Below, piece by piece: positions 16,881-25,577 of a stretch of 64,000 nt of DNA. Position 1 is the first letter of the stretch, and every line of letters begins with the position of its first letter. The position numbers were made by a program, and so were the translations under genes. The stretch is from an uncultured Bacillota bacterium (GTDB taxonomy: Bacteria > Bacillota_I > Bacilli_A > Erysipelotrichales > Coprobacillaceae). Location: the NCBI GenBank assembly GCA_949290865.1, contig CASETM010000100.1:31517-95516 (forward strand), given 5' to 3'. Under the pieces are notes generated by a model. That model worked only from the letters and a program-made list of their open reading frames with translations, was not told the origin of the DNA and did no database searches.

Positions 16881-18059
16881 ATGAAAAAAATAATAATTGG
16901 AATTACTGGCAGTATCGCCATATACAAAACGTGCGATCTCATCAGTCAGTTAAAGAAAAAAAACTATGATATAGAAGTTATCATGACAGAAAATGCTACC
17001 AGATTTATCAATCCCCTGACCTTTGGGTCATTGATTGGAAAACCTGTTTTCACTGATGACTTCGATGAAACCGGTTATCAGATAAAACACATTCATATCG
17101 TTGAAAATGCTTCATGTTTTATCATCGTTCCAGCAACAGCCAATATTATCGCTAAAATTGCCAATGGTATTGCTGACGATCCAGTTTCATCAGCATTTTT
17201 AGCTGCAACCTGTCCAAAAATCATTGCTCCAGCAATGAATGTTCACATGTATGAAAATACAGCAACTCAGAAAAACATAGAAATATGCCGTTCTTACCAC
17301 ATTCATTTTATCGAACCGGCAGTTGGACATTTAGCCTGTGGTTATGAAGGAAAAGGACATCTTGCACCACTTGAAGATATTCTTGAATATATTGAATATG
17401 TGACCAGCGAACATCCTTTAAAAGGAAAACATGTTCTGGTCAGTGCCGGACCAACTCAGGAAGCCTTGGATCCAGTTCGCTATATTACGAATCATTCCAG
17501 TGGGAAAATGGGTTATGCTATTGCTGTAGCAGCCAGAAACTGGGGTGCTCATGTAACCCTGATCTCAGGTCCAACAAATTTGAAAAAACCTTTTGGCGTT
17601 GATGTTATTGATGTCATAAGCGCAAATGATATGTTTGAAAGAATTAAAGACTTTATGGATTTTCAGGATTATATCATCATGTCGGCAGCTGTCGGTGATT
17701 ATCGCCCTGTTTCATACAGTCATCACAAAATCAAAAAGAAAGATCATGAAATGGTTATTCAGGTAGAAAAAAATCCTGACATTCTTGCTTATCTGGGTCA
17801 GCATAAAAACAGACAGACGATTTGTGGATTTGCAATGGAAACTGAAAATGTGATTGATAATGCAAGGAAGAAATTCACAGAAAAAAACTGTGACCTGATA
17901 GTCGTTAATGATCTCTTTGAAGATGGTGCCGGTTTTCAAAATGATACAAATAAGGTTGCCTTGATCACGAAACACTTCGTAGATTATCTTCATCTCATGT
18001 CAAAAGAAGAGCTGGCTTATAGAATCATTGATAAATTAATCAAGATCAAAGGAGAATAA
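16881..18059 (+). CDS. coaBC: Bifunctional phosphopantothenoylcysteine decarboxylase / phosphopantothenate-cysteine ligase
   Basis: Two steps of coenzyme A synthesis in one 392-residue protein. The N-terminal flavoprotein (CoaC) has IIGITGSIAIYKTCDL, a KHIHI segment with the active His, PAMNVHMYE, and ACGYEGKGHL with the catalytic Cys. The C-terminal ligase (CoaB) starts near residue 185 with VLVSAGPTQEALDPVRYITN and SSGKMGYAIA, and has the KKDHEMVIQVEKNPDIL stretch. The ATG at 16881 follows AAAGGA; an in-frame ATG 11 codons earlier would put that site inside the gene. coaX starts 2 bases after the stop. Confidence 0.96.
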   Translation: MKKIIIGITGSIAIYKTCDLISQLKKKNYDIEVIMTENATRFINPLTFGSLIGKPVFTDDFDETGYQIKHIHIVENASCFIIVPATANIIAKIANGIADDPVSSAFLAATCPKIIAPAMNVHMYENTATQKNIEICRSYHIHFIEPAVGHLACGYEGKGHLAPLEDILEYIEYVTSEHPLKGKHVLVSAGPTQEALDPVRYITNHSSGKMGYAIAVAARNWGAHVTLISGPTNLKKPFGVDVIDVISANDMFERIKDFMDFQDYIIMSAAVGDYRPVSYSHHKIKKKDHEMVIQVEKNPDILAYLGQHKNRQTICGFAMETENVIDNARKKFTEKNCDLIVVNDLFEDGAGFQNDTNKVALITKHFVDYLHLMSKEELAYRIIDKLIKIKGE

Positions 18060-18061
18060 AT

Positions 18062-18835
18062 ATGTTAGTTGTCGTAGATATTGGAAATACAAATATAACT
18101 ATGGGATTGGTTCAAGGCAATCATATTGTTGGTAATTATCGTTTAACAACAAAACTGCAAAGAACATCTGATGAATATGGATTTATGATCCTGTCATTTT
18201 TGGATGCCTACAATGTCAGAGTTATCCAGATTGAAAATGTCATTATTTCATCAGTTGTTCCTAAAGTCATGTACTCATTTACAAATTCGATAAGAAAATA
18301 TTTTCATAAAGAACCTATTATCGTAGGTCCAGGAATCAAGACTGGGATCTCAATAAAAATAGATAATCCGCGTTCATTAGGTGCAGACCGGCTGGTAGAT
18401 GCTGCTGGTGCCTATTATTTAAATAAATGTGCCTGTCTGGTTGTTGATTTTGGCACAGCTACAACTTTTGACGTTATTAATTCAAAAGGTGAATTCCTAG
18501 GTGGTGCCATCGCTCCTGGACTACAGATTTCTGTAGAAGTTTTATCAAGTCATGCCGCAAAACTTCCTGAAATAGAAATCAAGAAACCAGAAAATATCAT
18601 TGGTAAAAATACAGTTGACAGTATGCAGTCTGGTGTGGTTTATGGCTATATCGGTTTGACCGAAAAAATTATCAATGAAATCAAAAGCAGTTTCCCAGAA
18701 CCATTAAAGGTTGTCGCAACTGGTGGTTTAGGAAGAATGATCTATCATGAAACCGATCTGATTGATTCCTATGATCCAGATCTGACTTTTAAAGGCTTAA
18801 AAATGATTTATGATATTCAAAAAAGAGCTAAATAA
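18062..18835 (+). CDS. coaX: Type III pantothenate kinase
   Basis: 257 residues. Phosphorylates pantothenate, the first step of CoA synthesis; type III enzymes are insensitive to CoA feedback. Visible: VVVDIGNTNITMGL (phosphate-binding), NPRSLGADRLVDAAGAYY, VVDFGTATTFDVI, and GGAIAPGLQIS. It forms an operon with coaBC (gap of 2 bases; GGAGAA in the coaBC end serves as ribosome binding site). Its 3' end overlaps the convergent DUF421 gene by 8 bases within a shared terminator. Confidence 0.95.
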   Translation: MLVVVDIGNTNITMGLVQGNHIVGNYRLTTKLQRTSDEYGFMILSFLDAYNVRVIQIENVIISSVVPKVMYSFTNSIRKYFHKEPIIVGPGIKTGISIKIDNPRSLGADRLVDAAGAYYLNKCACLVVDFGTATTFDVINSKGEFLGGAIAPGLQISVEVLSSHAAKLPEIEIKKPENIIGKNTVDSMQSGVVYGYIGLTEKIINEIKSSFPEPLKVVATGGLGRMIYHETDLIDSYDPDLTFKGLKMIYDIQKRAK

Positions 18836-18848
18836 AATAGCTCTTTTT
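18820..18848. terminator. Bidirectional terminator between coaX and the DUF421 gene
   Basis: Perfect 11-bp stem AAAAAGAGCTA / TAGCTCTTTTT with a 7-base loop, spanning the stop codons of both converging genes. A/T runs flank both sides. Confidence 0.85.
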
Positions 18849-19523
18849 CTCGTTTTTTAGACAATATTGTATATTACCTTTATTATCCTGATATAAAAAC
18901 TCTATATCCTCTAAAACTATACCTTTCACTTTCAAGTGCTGCTTCAGCCATTTTTTATCTTTTTCAATCAGCTTCAGATTGGCATCCAGGATCGTTCCTT
19001 CCTTGATAAGTTCTATCGGTCTGTATTCATGATGAGATTTCATATGCAGATCTTCGTACTGCACGCCCCTGGCACTGGTTTTAGGATAGAAAGAAAATCT
19101 GCCATTGGTCTCTAGAATGATCAATTCCAGATCAATCAGATTAAAATATCCATTAACTCTGCAAATCATCAAAAATTCATCAATATCAAGCTTACTGATT
19201 TTTAAAGCCTGGCAGTTAAGCTGGTCATTTTCATAGAGAACGATCGGATTTCCTTCAATGAAAGTTCTAACTGGTTTCGAAATTCTTGTAACATAAGACA
19301 ACAGGCACGTCGTCAAGCCAAAAATCAGCATTGCAATAATTGACTGCAGACAGTTCTGAAAAGAAGAAACCGATAGTTCTGATGCAATCGAACCAATCGT
19401 AATACCAATAATATAATCATACATACTTAACTGCGTAATCTGTCTGTATCCCATCATTTTTGTCAGGATAAACAGAATAATTATTGAAAAAAAAGGTAAC
19501 AGAATCATTTCCAGCATATGCAT
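18828..19523 (-). CDS. DUF421 (YetF/YcaP-type) membrane protein
   Basis: About 231 residues. Three N-terminal transmembrane helices (about 3-22, 35-55, 60-78) are followed by a soluble domain with EGNPIVLYENDQLNCQAL and RVNGYFNLIDLELIILETNG, the DUF421 signature (LRxxGxxxLxxVxxAxLExxG in relatives). Cellular role unknown; relatives are common in spore formers. The ATG at 19521-19523 with GGTGAT upstream is preferred; starting earlier would run into the terminator of the preceding gene. Confidence 0.87.
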   Translation of the reverse strand: MHMLEMILLPFFSIIILFILTKMMGYRQITQLSMYDYIIGITIGSIASELSVSSFQNCLQSIIAMLIFGLTTCLLSYVTRISKPVRTFIEGNPIVLYENDQLNCQALKISKLDIDEFLMICRVNGYFNLIDLELIILETNGRFSFYPKTSARGVQYEDLHMKSHHEYRPIELIKEGTILDANLKLIEKDKKWLKQHLKVKGIVLEDIEFLYQDNKGNIQYCLKNEKKSYFI

Positions 19524-19549
19524 ATCATCACCATTATAAGTATAACCAG

Positions 19550-19586
19550 AAAAGAAAAAATGAAACAAAATTTATTTGTTTCATTT
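19550..19586 (-). terminator. Terminator of the feoA-feoB-LUD unit
   Basis: Perfect 12-bp stem AAATGAAACAAA / TTTGTTTCATTT (19558-19569 and 19575-19586) overlapping the LUD gene stop codon, followed on the minus strand by TTTTTTCTTTTC. Confidence 0.85.
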
Positions 19587-20226
19587 AGTATCCTAAATCT
19601 TCGTTAACAACAATGACCTTGATACGATTGACATTTGACTGATATCCCATTTTAACAAAACTTGAACAGATACAGTCAGATGATTTACAGTCTAGACACT
19701 TTCCTGCTTTTGTACAAGGTGTATTTTTATTCAGACGCATAGCATTGGCAGGAGCAGCAACATTACGAATATGATTAATTGCCGCTTCTTCAGTTGTGAA
19801 AATTTTGTTTCTGCCCACAATGACTAGTACCTCTTTTGGTCCATAGATCATAGCAGCAACACGATTGCCAGTGCCATCAATATTGTATAAACATCCATTC
19901 ATCGTTACTGCATTTGAACTTGTTATATAAATATCTGCCAAGAAAGATTCTCTAAAAATACTCTGTACCTGTTCTCTTGTCAGACCTTCCTGATAACGGT
20001 CTAAGAACTGGACATCACTGTTACGAAGCTTATCGATGACTCCTGTTTCAAATAAAGTCATTGATCCTCCTACTCCCACTTTTACTCCCGGTTTAAGATA
20101 ATCATCAAGAAACGTCAATAACTGCTGGGAATTATCTAAATGAAAAAGTTCCATATTATTATTCTGAAAAGCTTTTTCCATTTTTTCTCTTTTTAATTTG
20201 ATTAACCTGTTTAAATTTTCATCCAT
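19585..20226 (-). CDS. LUD-domain protein (LutC/YkgG-type)
   Basis: 213 residues of the LUD (lactate utilisation, formerly DUF162) fold: VGVGGSMTLFETGVID, LADIYITSSNAVTMNG, NIDGTGNRVAAMIYGPKEVLVIVGRNK. The C-terminus adds a Cys-rich stretch, CTKAGKCLDCKSSDCICSSF, suggesting a metal or Fe-S site. It has no LutA/LutB partners here, so a role in lactate oxidation is doubtful. It starts 17 bases after feoB on the same strand and is probably co-transcribed with the iron uptake genes. Confidence 0.85.
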   Translation of the reverse strand: MDENLNRLIKLKREKMEKAFQNNNMELFHLDNSQQLLTFLDDYLKPGVKVGVGGSMTLFETGVIDKLRNSDVQFLDRYQEGLTREQVQSIFRESFLADIYITSSNAVTMNGCLYNIDGTGNRVAAMIYGPKEVLVIVGRNKIFTTEEAAINHIRNVAAPANAMRLNKNTPCTKAGKCLDCKSSDCICSSFVKMGYQSNVNRIKVIVVNEDLGY

Positions 20227-20243
20227 GATTTCAATCCTCTATT

Positions 20244-22253
20244 CTATATAAATATTAAACAAATATGATAAACGATCCAGGCAAAGATATATGCCATTCC
20301 GGTTTGAAATAACGCAGTCAAAACCGCTTCTTTAAAAGACTGCAACTCTCTTTTGCTGGCAGCAAAAGCACCAATACAAGGCATATACAGCACCGTAAAA
20401 GTTAAAAATGCAAATGCGCTGGCTGGATTCAGCAGTTCTTTAAGAGCTGTATTTAAAGCAGCTGACGTTGAAGTATTGGTAAGCACTGATAACGTACTGA
20501 CTACCGACTCTTTGGCAGTAATACCAGCAATCAGTGACGTCGACAGACGCCAGTCATCAAATCCCAACGGCTGGAAAATCCACGAAATTTTTGCTCCCAG
20601 ATAAGCTAGAATACTTTGTGAACTGTCAGTAACCATTTCAAATCTGAAATTAAAGCTCTGCAAAAACCAGATAGCCATCGAAGCCAGAAAAATAATTGTA
20701 AACGCCTTTTTAATAAAATCTTTTGCTTTTTCCAGCATATGAATAACAACACTTTTCAAGGTTGGAATACGATAAGCTGGTAACTCCATCACAAAAGGAA
20801 TTGGATCACCCTGAAATACCGTTGCTTTCAATATTACCGCTGAGACAACTGCCACAAATATGCCAATCAGATAAACCGTGATCATCGCAAACGCTGCTTT
20901 ATGAGCAAAAAATGCCGAGATGATCATCCCGTATATTGGCAATTTTGCAGAGCATGACATAAATGGTGTCAGGATGATCGTCATTTTTCTGTCCCTTTGA
21001 CTGGATAACGTTCGTGTCGCCATAATAGCCGGAACCGAACAGCCAAATCCTATCAGCATCGGAACGAAAGATTTACCTGATAAACCAATCTTTCTTAATA
21101 TCTTATCCATGACAAACGCCACTCTGGCCATATATCCAGAATCTTCCAGTAGCGACAGGAAAAAGAACAGTATCACAATAACTGGCAAGAAAGACAGCAC
21201 ATTGCTGACTCCTGCAAAAACACCATCACGCAATAATGATATAAGCCACTGTGCCACATGCTGTGATTCCAGCATCCGTATGATTCCTGCTGTCACAAAA
21301 GCGAGAAACTGCTCTAAAAGTGCCTGTAGCGGTTCCCCTAACAAATTAAAGGTTATAAAAAAGATCAGCAGCATGATACAGATAAAAATCGGAATTCCTA
21401 AAAAACGATGTGTTAATATTTGATCGATTTTTTCTGAACGAATCTGTTCTGTCGTTTCCTGTTTTTTTAAAACTGTTTCTTCACAGATTTTTTCAATTTC
21501 ATTATATCTCATTTCCACCAATGCAACATCTCTGTCAGTTCCTGCTTTCTGTTCCATGTCTTCAATGATATGATGAATGATATGAAGCTGATTGTCATCA
21601 AGTTCCAGTTTTTGCATGACTTTCTCATCATTTTCAATGATCTTGGTTGCACAGTATTTTTTTGGATAATGCACTTTTTTAACATTATCCTCTATGAGAT
21701 GTCCAATAGAATGAATCGCCTTGTGTATCTCCCCATGACATAAATCAACTTTCTTTGTCAGTGGATGTAAAGACAGTTCAGTCAGACTTTCGATCAGATC
21801 TTCAATACCTTCTCCTCGATAAGCAGAAATAGGCACAATTTTTGTTCCTAATCTTGCTTCCAGTCCTTTGACATCAATACTGTTGCCACTATTAACAACT
21901 TCATCCATCATGTTCAAAGCAATGATCATTGGAATCTGCAGTTCAATTAGCTGCATTGTCAAGTATAGATTTCTTTCTATATTTGTCGCATCCACTATAT
22001 TCAAAATGATATCTGGTCTGTCATCAAGCAAAAAGTCAATCGCAACGATCTCCTCCATTGTATATGGAGACAATGAATAGATTCCCGGCAGGTCAACAAC
22101 TTCTATTGAATGATGTTTCTTGACCTTTCCTCTCTTCTGTTCTACTGTTACACCCGGAAAATTTCCAACATGCTGATTTGAACCAGTTAAAGCATTAAAC
22201 AGCGTTGTCTTTCCACTATTCTGATTACCTATTAATGCAATTGTCGTGCTCAT
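20244..22253 (-). CDS. feoB: Ferrous iron transport protein B
   Basis: 669 residues. N-terminal G domain: G1 GNQNSGKTT (7-16 approx), G3 DLPGIYSLSPYTMEE, G4 NMMD. Then a helical linker and a membrane part with about eight to nine helices, including GFGCSVPAIMATRTL and the mirrored PIYGMIISAFF and ESVVSTLSVL regions (Gate and core motifs). Imports Fe2+ across the cytoplasmic membrane. The start overlaps the feoA stop by 4 bases. Confidence 0.96.
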   Translation of the reverse strand: MSTTIALIGNQNSGKTTLFNALTGSNQHVGNFPGVTVEQKRGKVKKHHSIEVVDLPGIYSLSPYTMEEIVAIDFLLDDRPDIILNIVDATNIERNLYLTMQLIELQIPMIIALNMMDEVVNSGNSIDVKGLEARLGTKIVPISAYRGEGIEDLIESLTELSLHPLTKKVDLCHGEIHKAIHSIGHLIEDNVKKVHYPKKYCATKIIENDEKVMQKLELDDNQLHIIHHIIEDMEQKAGTDRDVALVEMRYNEIEKICEETVLKKQETTEQIRSEKIDQILTHRFLGIPIFICIMLLIFFITFNLLGEPLQALLEQFLAFVTAGIIRMLESQHVAQWLISLLRDGVFAGVSNVLSFLPVIVILFFFLSLLEDSGYMARVAFVMDKILRKIGLSGKSFVPMLIGFGCSVPAIMATRTLSSQRDRKMTIILTPFMSCSAKLPIYGMIISAFFAHKAAFAMITVYLIGIFVAVVSAVILKATVFQGDPIPFVMELPAYRIPTLKSVVIHMLEKAKDFIKKAFTIIFLASMAIWFLQSFNFRFEMVTDSSQSILAYLGAKISWIFQPLGFDDWRLSTSLIAGITAKESVVSTLSVLTNTSTSAALNTALKELLNPASAFAFLTFTVLYMPCIGAFAASKRELQSFKEAVLTALFQTGMAYIFAWIVYHICLIFI

Positions 22254-22477
22254 TTTATTACCTCAATATCAATCATATTCGCATCATCTTTTCGCAAAGT
22301 CAGAACATAACTTCTTACATATATTTCGATTGGATCACCTAATGGTGCAACTTTTCGACAGTAGACCTTGGTCTTTGGTGTCAGTCCCATTTCCAGTAAC
22401 CTTCTTCTCAATAATCCTTGCCCGTTGACATTGGTTATCACAGCAAAGCTCCCCGGTTTTAATTCATCAAGTTTCAT
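22250..22477 (-). CDS. feoA: Ferrous iron transport protein A
   Basis: 75-residue SH3-like partner of FeoB: LDELKPGSFAVITNVNG, LLRRRLLEMGLTPKTKVYC and GDPIEIYVRSYVLTLR are standard FeoA segments. The ATG at 22475-22477 after AGAGAGG is preferred to an in-frame ATG 11 codons upstream. The gene overlaps feoB by 4 bases. An imperfect inverted repeat (AGTTAG / CAAACT, 22521-22538) lies in the upstream region and might be an iron-regulator site. Confidence 0.93.
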   Translation of the reverse strand: MKLDELKPGSFAVITNVNGQGLLRRRLLEMGLTPKTKVYCRKVAPLGDPIEIYVRSYVLTLRKDDANMIDIEVIK

Positions 22478-22565
22478 ATATGTCCCTCTCTTCAAAAGAT
22501 ATACTATCACCCATACATTAAGTTAGTCTATGCAAACTCTATAAAAAGAAACTTTCTTTCATCAT

Positions 22566-22607
22566 AAAAAAAATTCTGCTTGCCTTTAACAGCAATAAGC
22601 AGAATTT
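22566..22607 (-). terminator. Terminator of the arsR-P1B ATPase unit
   Basis: 11-bp stem AAATTCTGCTT / AAGCAGAATTT (22571-22581, 22597-22607) with a 15-base loop, followed on the minus strand by an eight-base T run. Confidence 0.85.
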
Positions 22608-22616
22608 CTTTCAGAC

Positions 22617-25058
22617 TTATTTTTTATATAAGATTCTCATCGAATTGCAGATAGCAATCAGTGTCACTCCGACATCCGCAAATACACCCATCCACATATT
22701 TGTGTAACCAAATATCGTAAAACACAAAACACCAATTTTTATAAGAAGTGTAAAGATAACATTTTCCTTCAAGATGAAGTTTGTCAATCTTGATACTTTA
22801 ATTGCTTTTGCAATGGTGGTAATATCATCTGTCATCAGTACCATATCAGCAGCTTCAATAGCTACATCGCTGCCAACTCCGCCCATGGCAATACCTAAAT
22901 CTGCACGCGCCAGTACAGGAGCATCATTGATTCCATCACCAACAAAAGCAACTACGGAATCATCGCCAAGCAGTTTTTCCAGCTGATAGACTTTATCCTG
23001 TGGCAACAGTTCGCTGTATGTCTGATCGATGCCTATTTTACCTGCTATATCTTGCGCAACTTCTTTACGGTCACCTGTCAGCATAACAGTATTTTTGATT
23101 TTTGCATCTTTCAGTTCTTGAATGCCTGGAATCGTCGTTTCTTTGATGACATCGGCAACAACAATATGGCCAAGATAGTGATCATCGTTAGCGATATGAA
23201 CAATTGTACCAATTTTCTGGGGAGCAACAGTTGGAATATTTAACTGCTCAAAATATTTCTGATTGCCCAGATAATACTGTTTTCCATCGATACAGACTTC
23301 AATTCCTCTACCAGCATTTTCTTTAAACTGAGTAATTCTTTGATTATCAATATCTTTTCCATAACATTTGACAATACTTTTTGCCAAAGGATGATTAGAC
23401 AGGAATTCACCATACGCACCAATTTCCAGTAACGAGTCATCAGAAATCTCAACAACCTCAAATTCTCCTTTAGTTAAAGTTCCCGTTTTATCAAAAACAA
23501 TCGTATCTACATCTTTCAGCAGTTCCAGATAATTGCCCCCTTTGATCAAAACACCTAAAGAACTGGCTTTTCCTAAACCAGCATACAATCCTAGAGGGAT
23601 AGAAATAACCAAGGCACAAGGACACGAAACAACTAAAAATGTACATGCTCGATAAAGCCACGTATAAAATGACTGATCAGGCAAGACAATGACTGGTACA
23701 AACAGCAACAGGACTGCAAGCAAGACAACTGTTGGGGTGTATATTCTGGCAAATCTTGTAATAAATTTTTCAATTTTTGCTTTTTTGCTAGCCGAATTTT
23801 CAACCAGATCAATGATCCTGCTGACCGTACTATCCTTATAAGGATGAGTGACTTCAATATAGATCACATCATTAAGATTAACAACTCCAGATAGGATCTG
23901 ATCACCAGTCTCAACATTTCGTGGCATTGATTCTCCAGTCAAGCTTGATGTATCCAGCATGCTGTGTCCGTCGACAACTTTTCCATCCAAAGGAACTTTT
24001 TCTCCTACCTTGACAACGATCTTATCACCAACCTGAACTTCTTCAGGATCAACCTGAACAATTTCATCATCAATCATTAGATTGGCATATTCACTTTTCA
24101 CATTCATCAGTGAACTGATAGAATTTCTGGTTTTATTTACGGCATAGCCCTGGAATATTTCACCAATTGCATAAAACAGCATGACCGCAATTGCTTCACC
24201 ATAATCCTGCAGTGCCAGAGCACCAAAGGTTGCTAAACACATTAAAAAGTTTTCATCCAGGAAATCTTTTCTGCCAAGATTTCTGATTGCTTTTAAAATA
24301 ACTTTATAGCCTATCAGCAAATAAGCAAAAATATACAGGAATACGCTGAACCATCCTTCTGTAATCATTGCTCCAACAAAAATGATGATACCTTCAATCA
24401 GTTCAATATTATCTTTAAAAACAAATAATTTTGGTTTTTCATATTTCACAGGCTGTTTTTCTAAAGAAAGTGTAACTCCATCTTCAACCCGATCAACGAT
24501 CTTCTGTATTTTTTCAAGCAGATCAGCAGTTTCTTCAGTCTTGACAATGAGTGTTTCTGTTGAAAAATTAACCACAGCATCTTCTATGAAATCCTGTTTT
24601 TTAATTTCATTTTCCACCTTCATGGCACAGTTGGCACAGTCCAGACCACTGATATGAATTTTTATCCCACCTGAAATGTTTCGAACTGGTTTCAATTCGT
24701 GATCATGTTCGTCTTCACAACCACAAGAACAATGATGGTGATGCTCATGATGGTGCACATGATCACTTTCACATGAACAGTGATGATCATGATGGTGCTC
24801 ATGGTGATGTTCATGATGGCTTTGACATGAACTATGATGATCGTGATCCATATTTTCAATATGTACATCTGGCTCCATATCGTGAATAATCTGTCTTATT
24901 TTTTCATCTATCTTAGGATTTTCACTGTTAAACGACATCATCCCATTAGCAAAAGAAATGATACAGTCTTCTATATCTTTTTCCCTGTTCAGTCGGTCTT
25001 CAATTTTCTGTGTACAGTTTGCACAATCTAAGCCTGTCAGTCTATATTTGTATTTCAT
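22617..25058 (-). CDS. Heavy-metal P1B-type ATPase (Zn/Cd type) with histidine-rich N-terminus
   Basis: 813 residues. Two HMA metal-binding domains with GLDCANC motifs (about residues 8-13 and 140-145) flank a very His-rich stretch at about residues 75-125. The membrane part carries SCPCALVIS (CPC motif), the phosphorylation site DKTGTLTKG, TGES, and GDGINDAPVLARADLGIAMG. The CPC motif with Zn/Cd-type layout and an SmtB-like regulator point to Zn/Cd/Pb efflux (CadA/ZntA group). Copper efflux is less likely. It is downstream of the arsR-type gene with a 76-base gap that holds a second small inverted repeat. Confidence 0.9.
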   Translation of the reverse strand: MKYKYRLTGLDCANCTQKIEDRLNREKDIEDCIISFANGMMSFNSENPKIDEKIRQIIHDMEPDVHIENMDHDHHSSCQSHHEHHHEHHHDHHCSCESDHVHHHEHHHHCSCGCEDEHDHELKPVRNISGGIKIHISGLDCANCAMKVENEIKKQDFIEDAVVNFSTETLIVKTEETADLLEKIQKIVDRVEDGVTLSLEKQPVKYEKPKLFVFKDNIELIEGIIIFVGAMITEGWFSVFLYIFAYLLIGYKVILKAIRNLGRKDFLDENFLMCLATFGALALQDYGEAIAVMLFYAIGEIFQGYAVNKTRNSISSLMNVKSEYANLMIDDEIVQVDPEEVQVGDKIVVKVGEKVPLDGKVVDGHSMLDTSSLTGESMPRNVETGDQILSGVVNLNDVIYIEVTHPYKDSTVSRIIDLVENSASKKAKIEKFITRFARIYTPTVVLLAVLLLFVPVIVLPDQSFYTWLYRACTFLVVSCPCALVISIPLGLYAGLGKASSLGVLIKGGNYLELLKDVDTIVFDKTGTLTKGEFEVVEISDDSLLEIGAYGEFLSNHPLAKSIVKCYGKDIDNQRITQFKENAGRGIEVCIDGKQYYLGNQKYFEQLNIPTVAPQKIGTIVHIANDDHYLGHIVVADVIKETTIPGIQELKDAKIKNTVMLTGDRKEVAQDIAGKIGIDQTYSELLPQDKVYQLEKLLGDDSVVAFVGDGINDAPVLARADLGIAMGGVGSDVAIEAADMVLMTDDITTIAKAIKVSRLTNFILKENVIFTLLIKIGVLCFTIFGYTNMWMGVFADVGVTLIAICNSMRILYKK

Positions 25059-25071
25059 CTTTTATTATCAA

Positions 25072-25088
25072 TATTCATCAAATGAATA
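25072..25088. promoter_or_regulatory. Inverted repeat just upstream of the P1B ATPase
   Basis: TATTCAT CAA ATGAATA, a perfect 7-bp inverted repeat 14 bases before the ATPase start. It resembles half-sites of the operator at 25488-25509, so it may be a second regulator site, or simply an AT-rich coincidence. Confidence 0.35.
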
Positions 25089-25134
25089 ATGTTCCCCTTC
25101 CTTCAAAGATTTGCTTTAATATTCAGCATAAGTT

Positions 25135-25473
25135 TTATTTCATTTCCATGATATGGTTGTATCCTGCTTCGAAAATCAGCTTAACATGATCATCATCCAA
25201 AGAATAATAAATCATCTTTCCCTCTCTTCGGTTTTTAACAAGTTTATTGGCCTTTAAAATACGAAGCTGATGAGAAATTGCTGATTGATTCATTTTCAGG
25301 CACGCCGCCAGATCATAGACGCACATTTCTTTCTCAAATAATGCACAAATGATTCTGATCCGCGTCGAATCCCCAAAGATCTTAAACAGTTCAGCGACAT
25401 CATAAAGGATCTCCTCATCTGGCATTTTTTCCAATACTTCATTGATTTGTTCTTGACTAGTCATTTTTTCCAT
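25135..25473 (-). CDS. ArsR/SmtB family metal-sensing repressor
   Basis: 112-residue winged-helix repressor. DNA recognition helix region: CLKMNQSAISHQLRILKAN. The alpha-5 metal site of SmtB/CzrA is complete: Asp94, His96, His107 and Glu110, with the spacing of SmtB (D-x-H, 11 residues, H-x-x-E). The alpha-3 site typical of CadC is not complete (CVYDL, a single Cys). This predicts Zn-type sensing. The ATG at 25471-25473 follows AGGGG; an earlier in-frame ATG lies inside the operator and is rejected. It controls itself and probably the P1B ATPase downstream. Confidence 0.92.
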   Translation of the reverse strand: MEKMTSQEQINEVLEKMPDEEILYDVAELFKIFGDSTRIRIICALFEKEMCVYDLAACLKMNQSAISHQLRILKANKLVKNRREGKMIYYSLDDDHVKLIFEAGYNHIMEMK

Positions 25474-25487
25474 GCAACCCCTTCTTT

Positions 25488-25509
25488 CATATGAATATAT
25501 GTTCATATG
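25488..25509. promoter_or_regulatory. Operator of the ArsR-type repressor
   Basis: Perfect 8-base arms CATATGAA and TTCATATG separated by TATATG. The TGAA-n6-TTCA core is the operator pattern of CzrA/SmtB-type repressors. It overlaps the predicted RNA start of the repressor gene (about 25505), so binding would block its promoter. Confidence 0.75.
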
Positions 25510-25511
25510 TT

Positions 25512-25539
25512 ATTATATACGTTTTATTTACAAAGTCAA
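25512..25539 (-). promoter_or_regulatory. Promoter of the arsR-P1B ATPase operon
   Basis: On the minus strand, TTGACT (25534-25539) and TATAAT (25512-25517), 16 bases apart. The operator lies directly downstream over the start site. Confidence 0.8.
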
Positions 25540-25554
25540 TATGTGTGATAAAAT
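25527..25554 (+). promoter_or_regulatory. Divergent promoter of the isochorismatase-family gene
   Basis: TTTACA (25527-25532) and TAAAAT (25549-25554), 16 bases apart, pointing right. Its -35 box is interleaved with the -35 of the arsR promoter, so repressor or polymerase binding on one side may affect the other. Confidence 0.6.
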
Positions 25555-25577
25555 ATACATAAAATGAGGTAAAAAAT

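Noticed and set aside
24720..24850. Tandem repeat or CRISPR-like array
   Set aside because: It is a His-rich coding stretch of the P1B ATPase without spacers.
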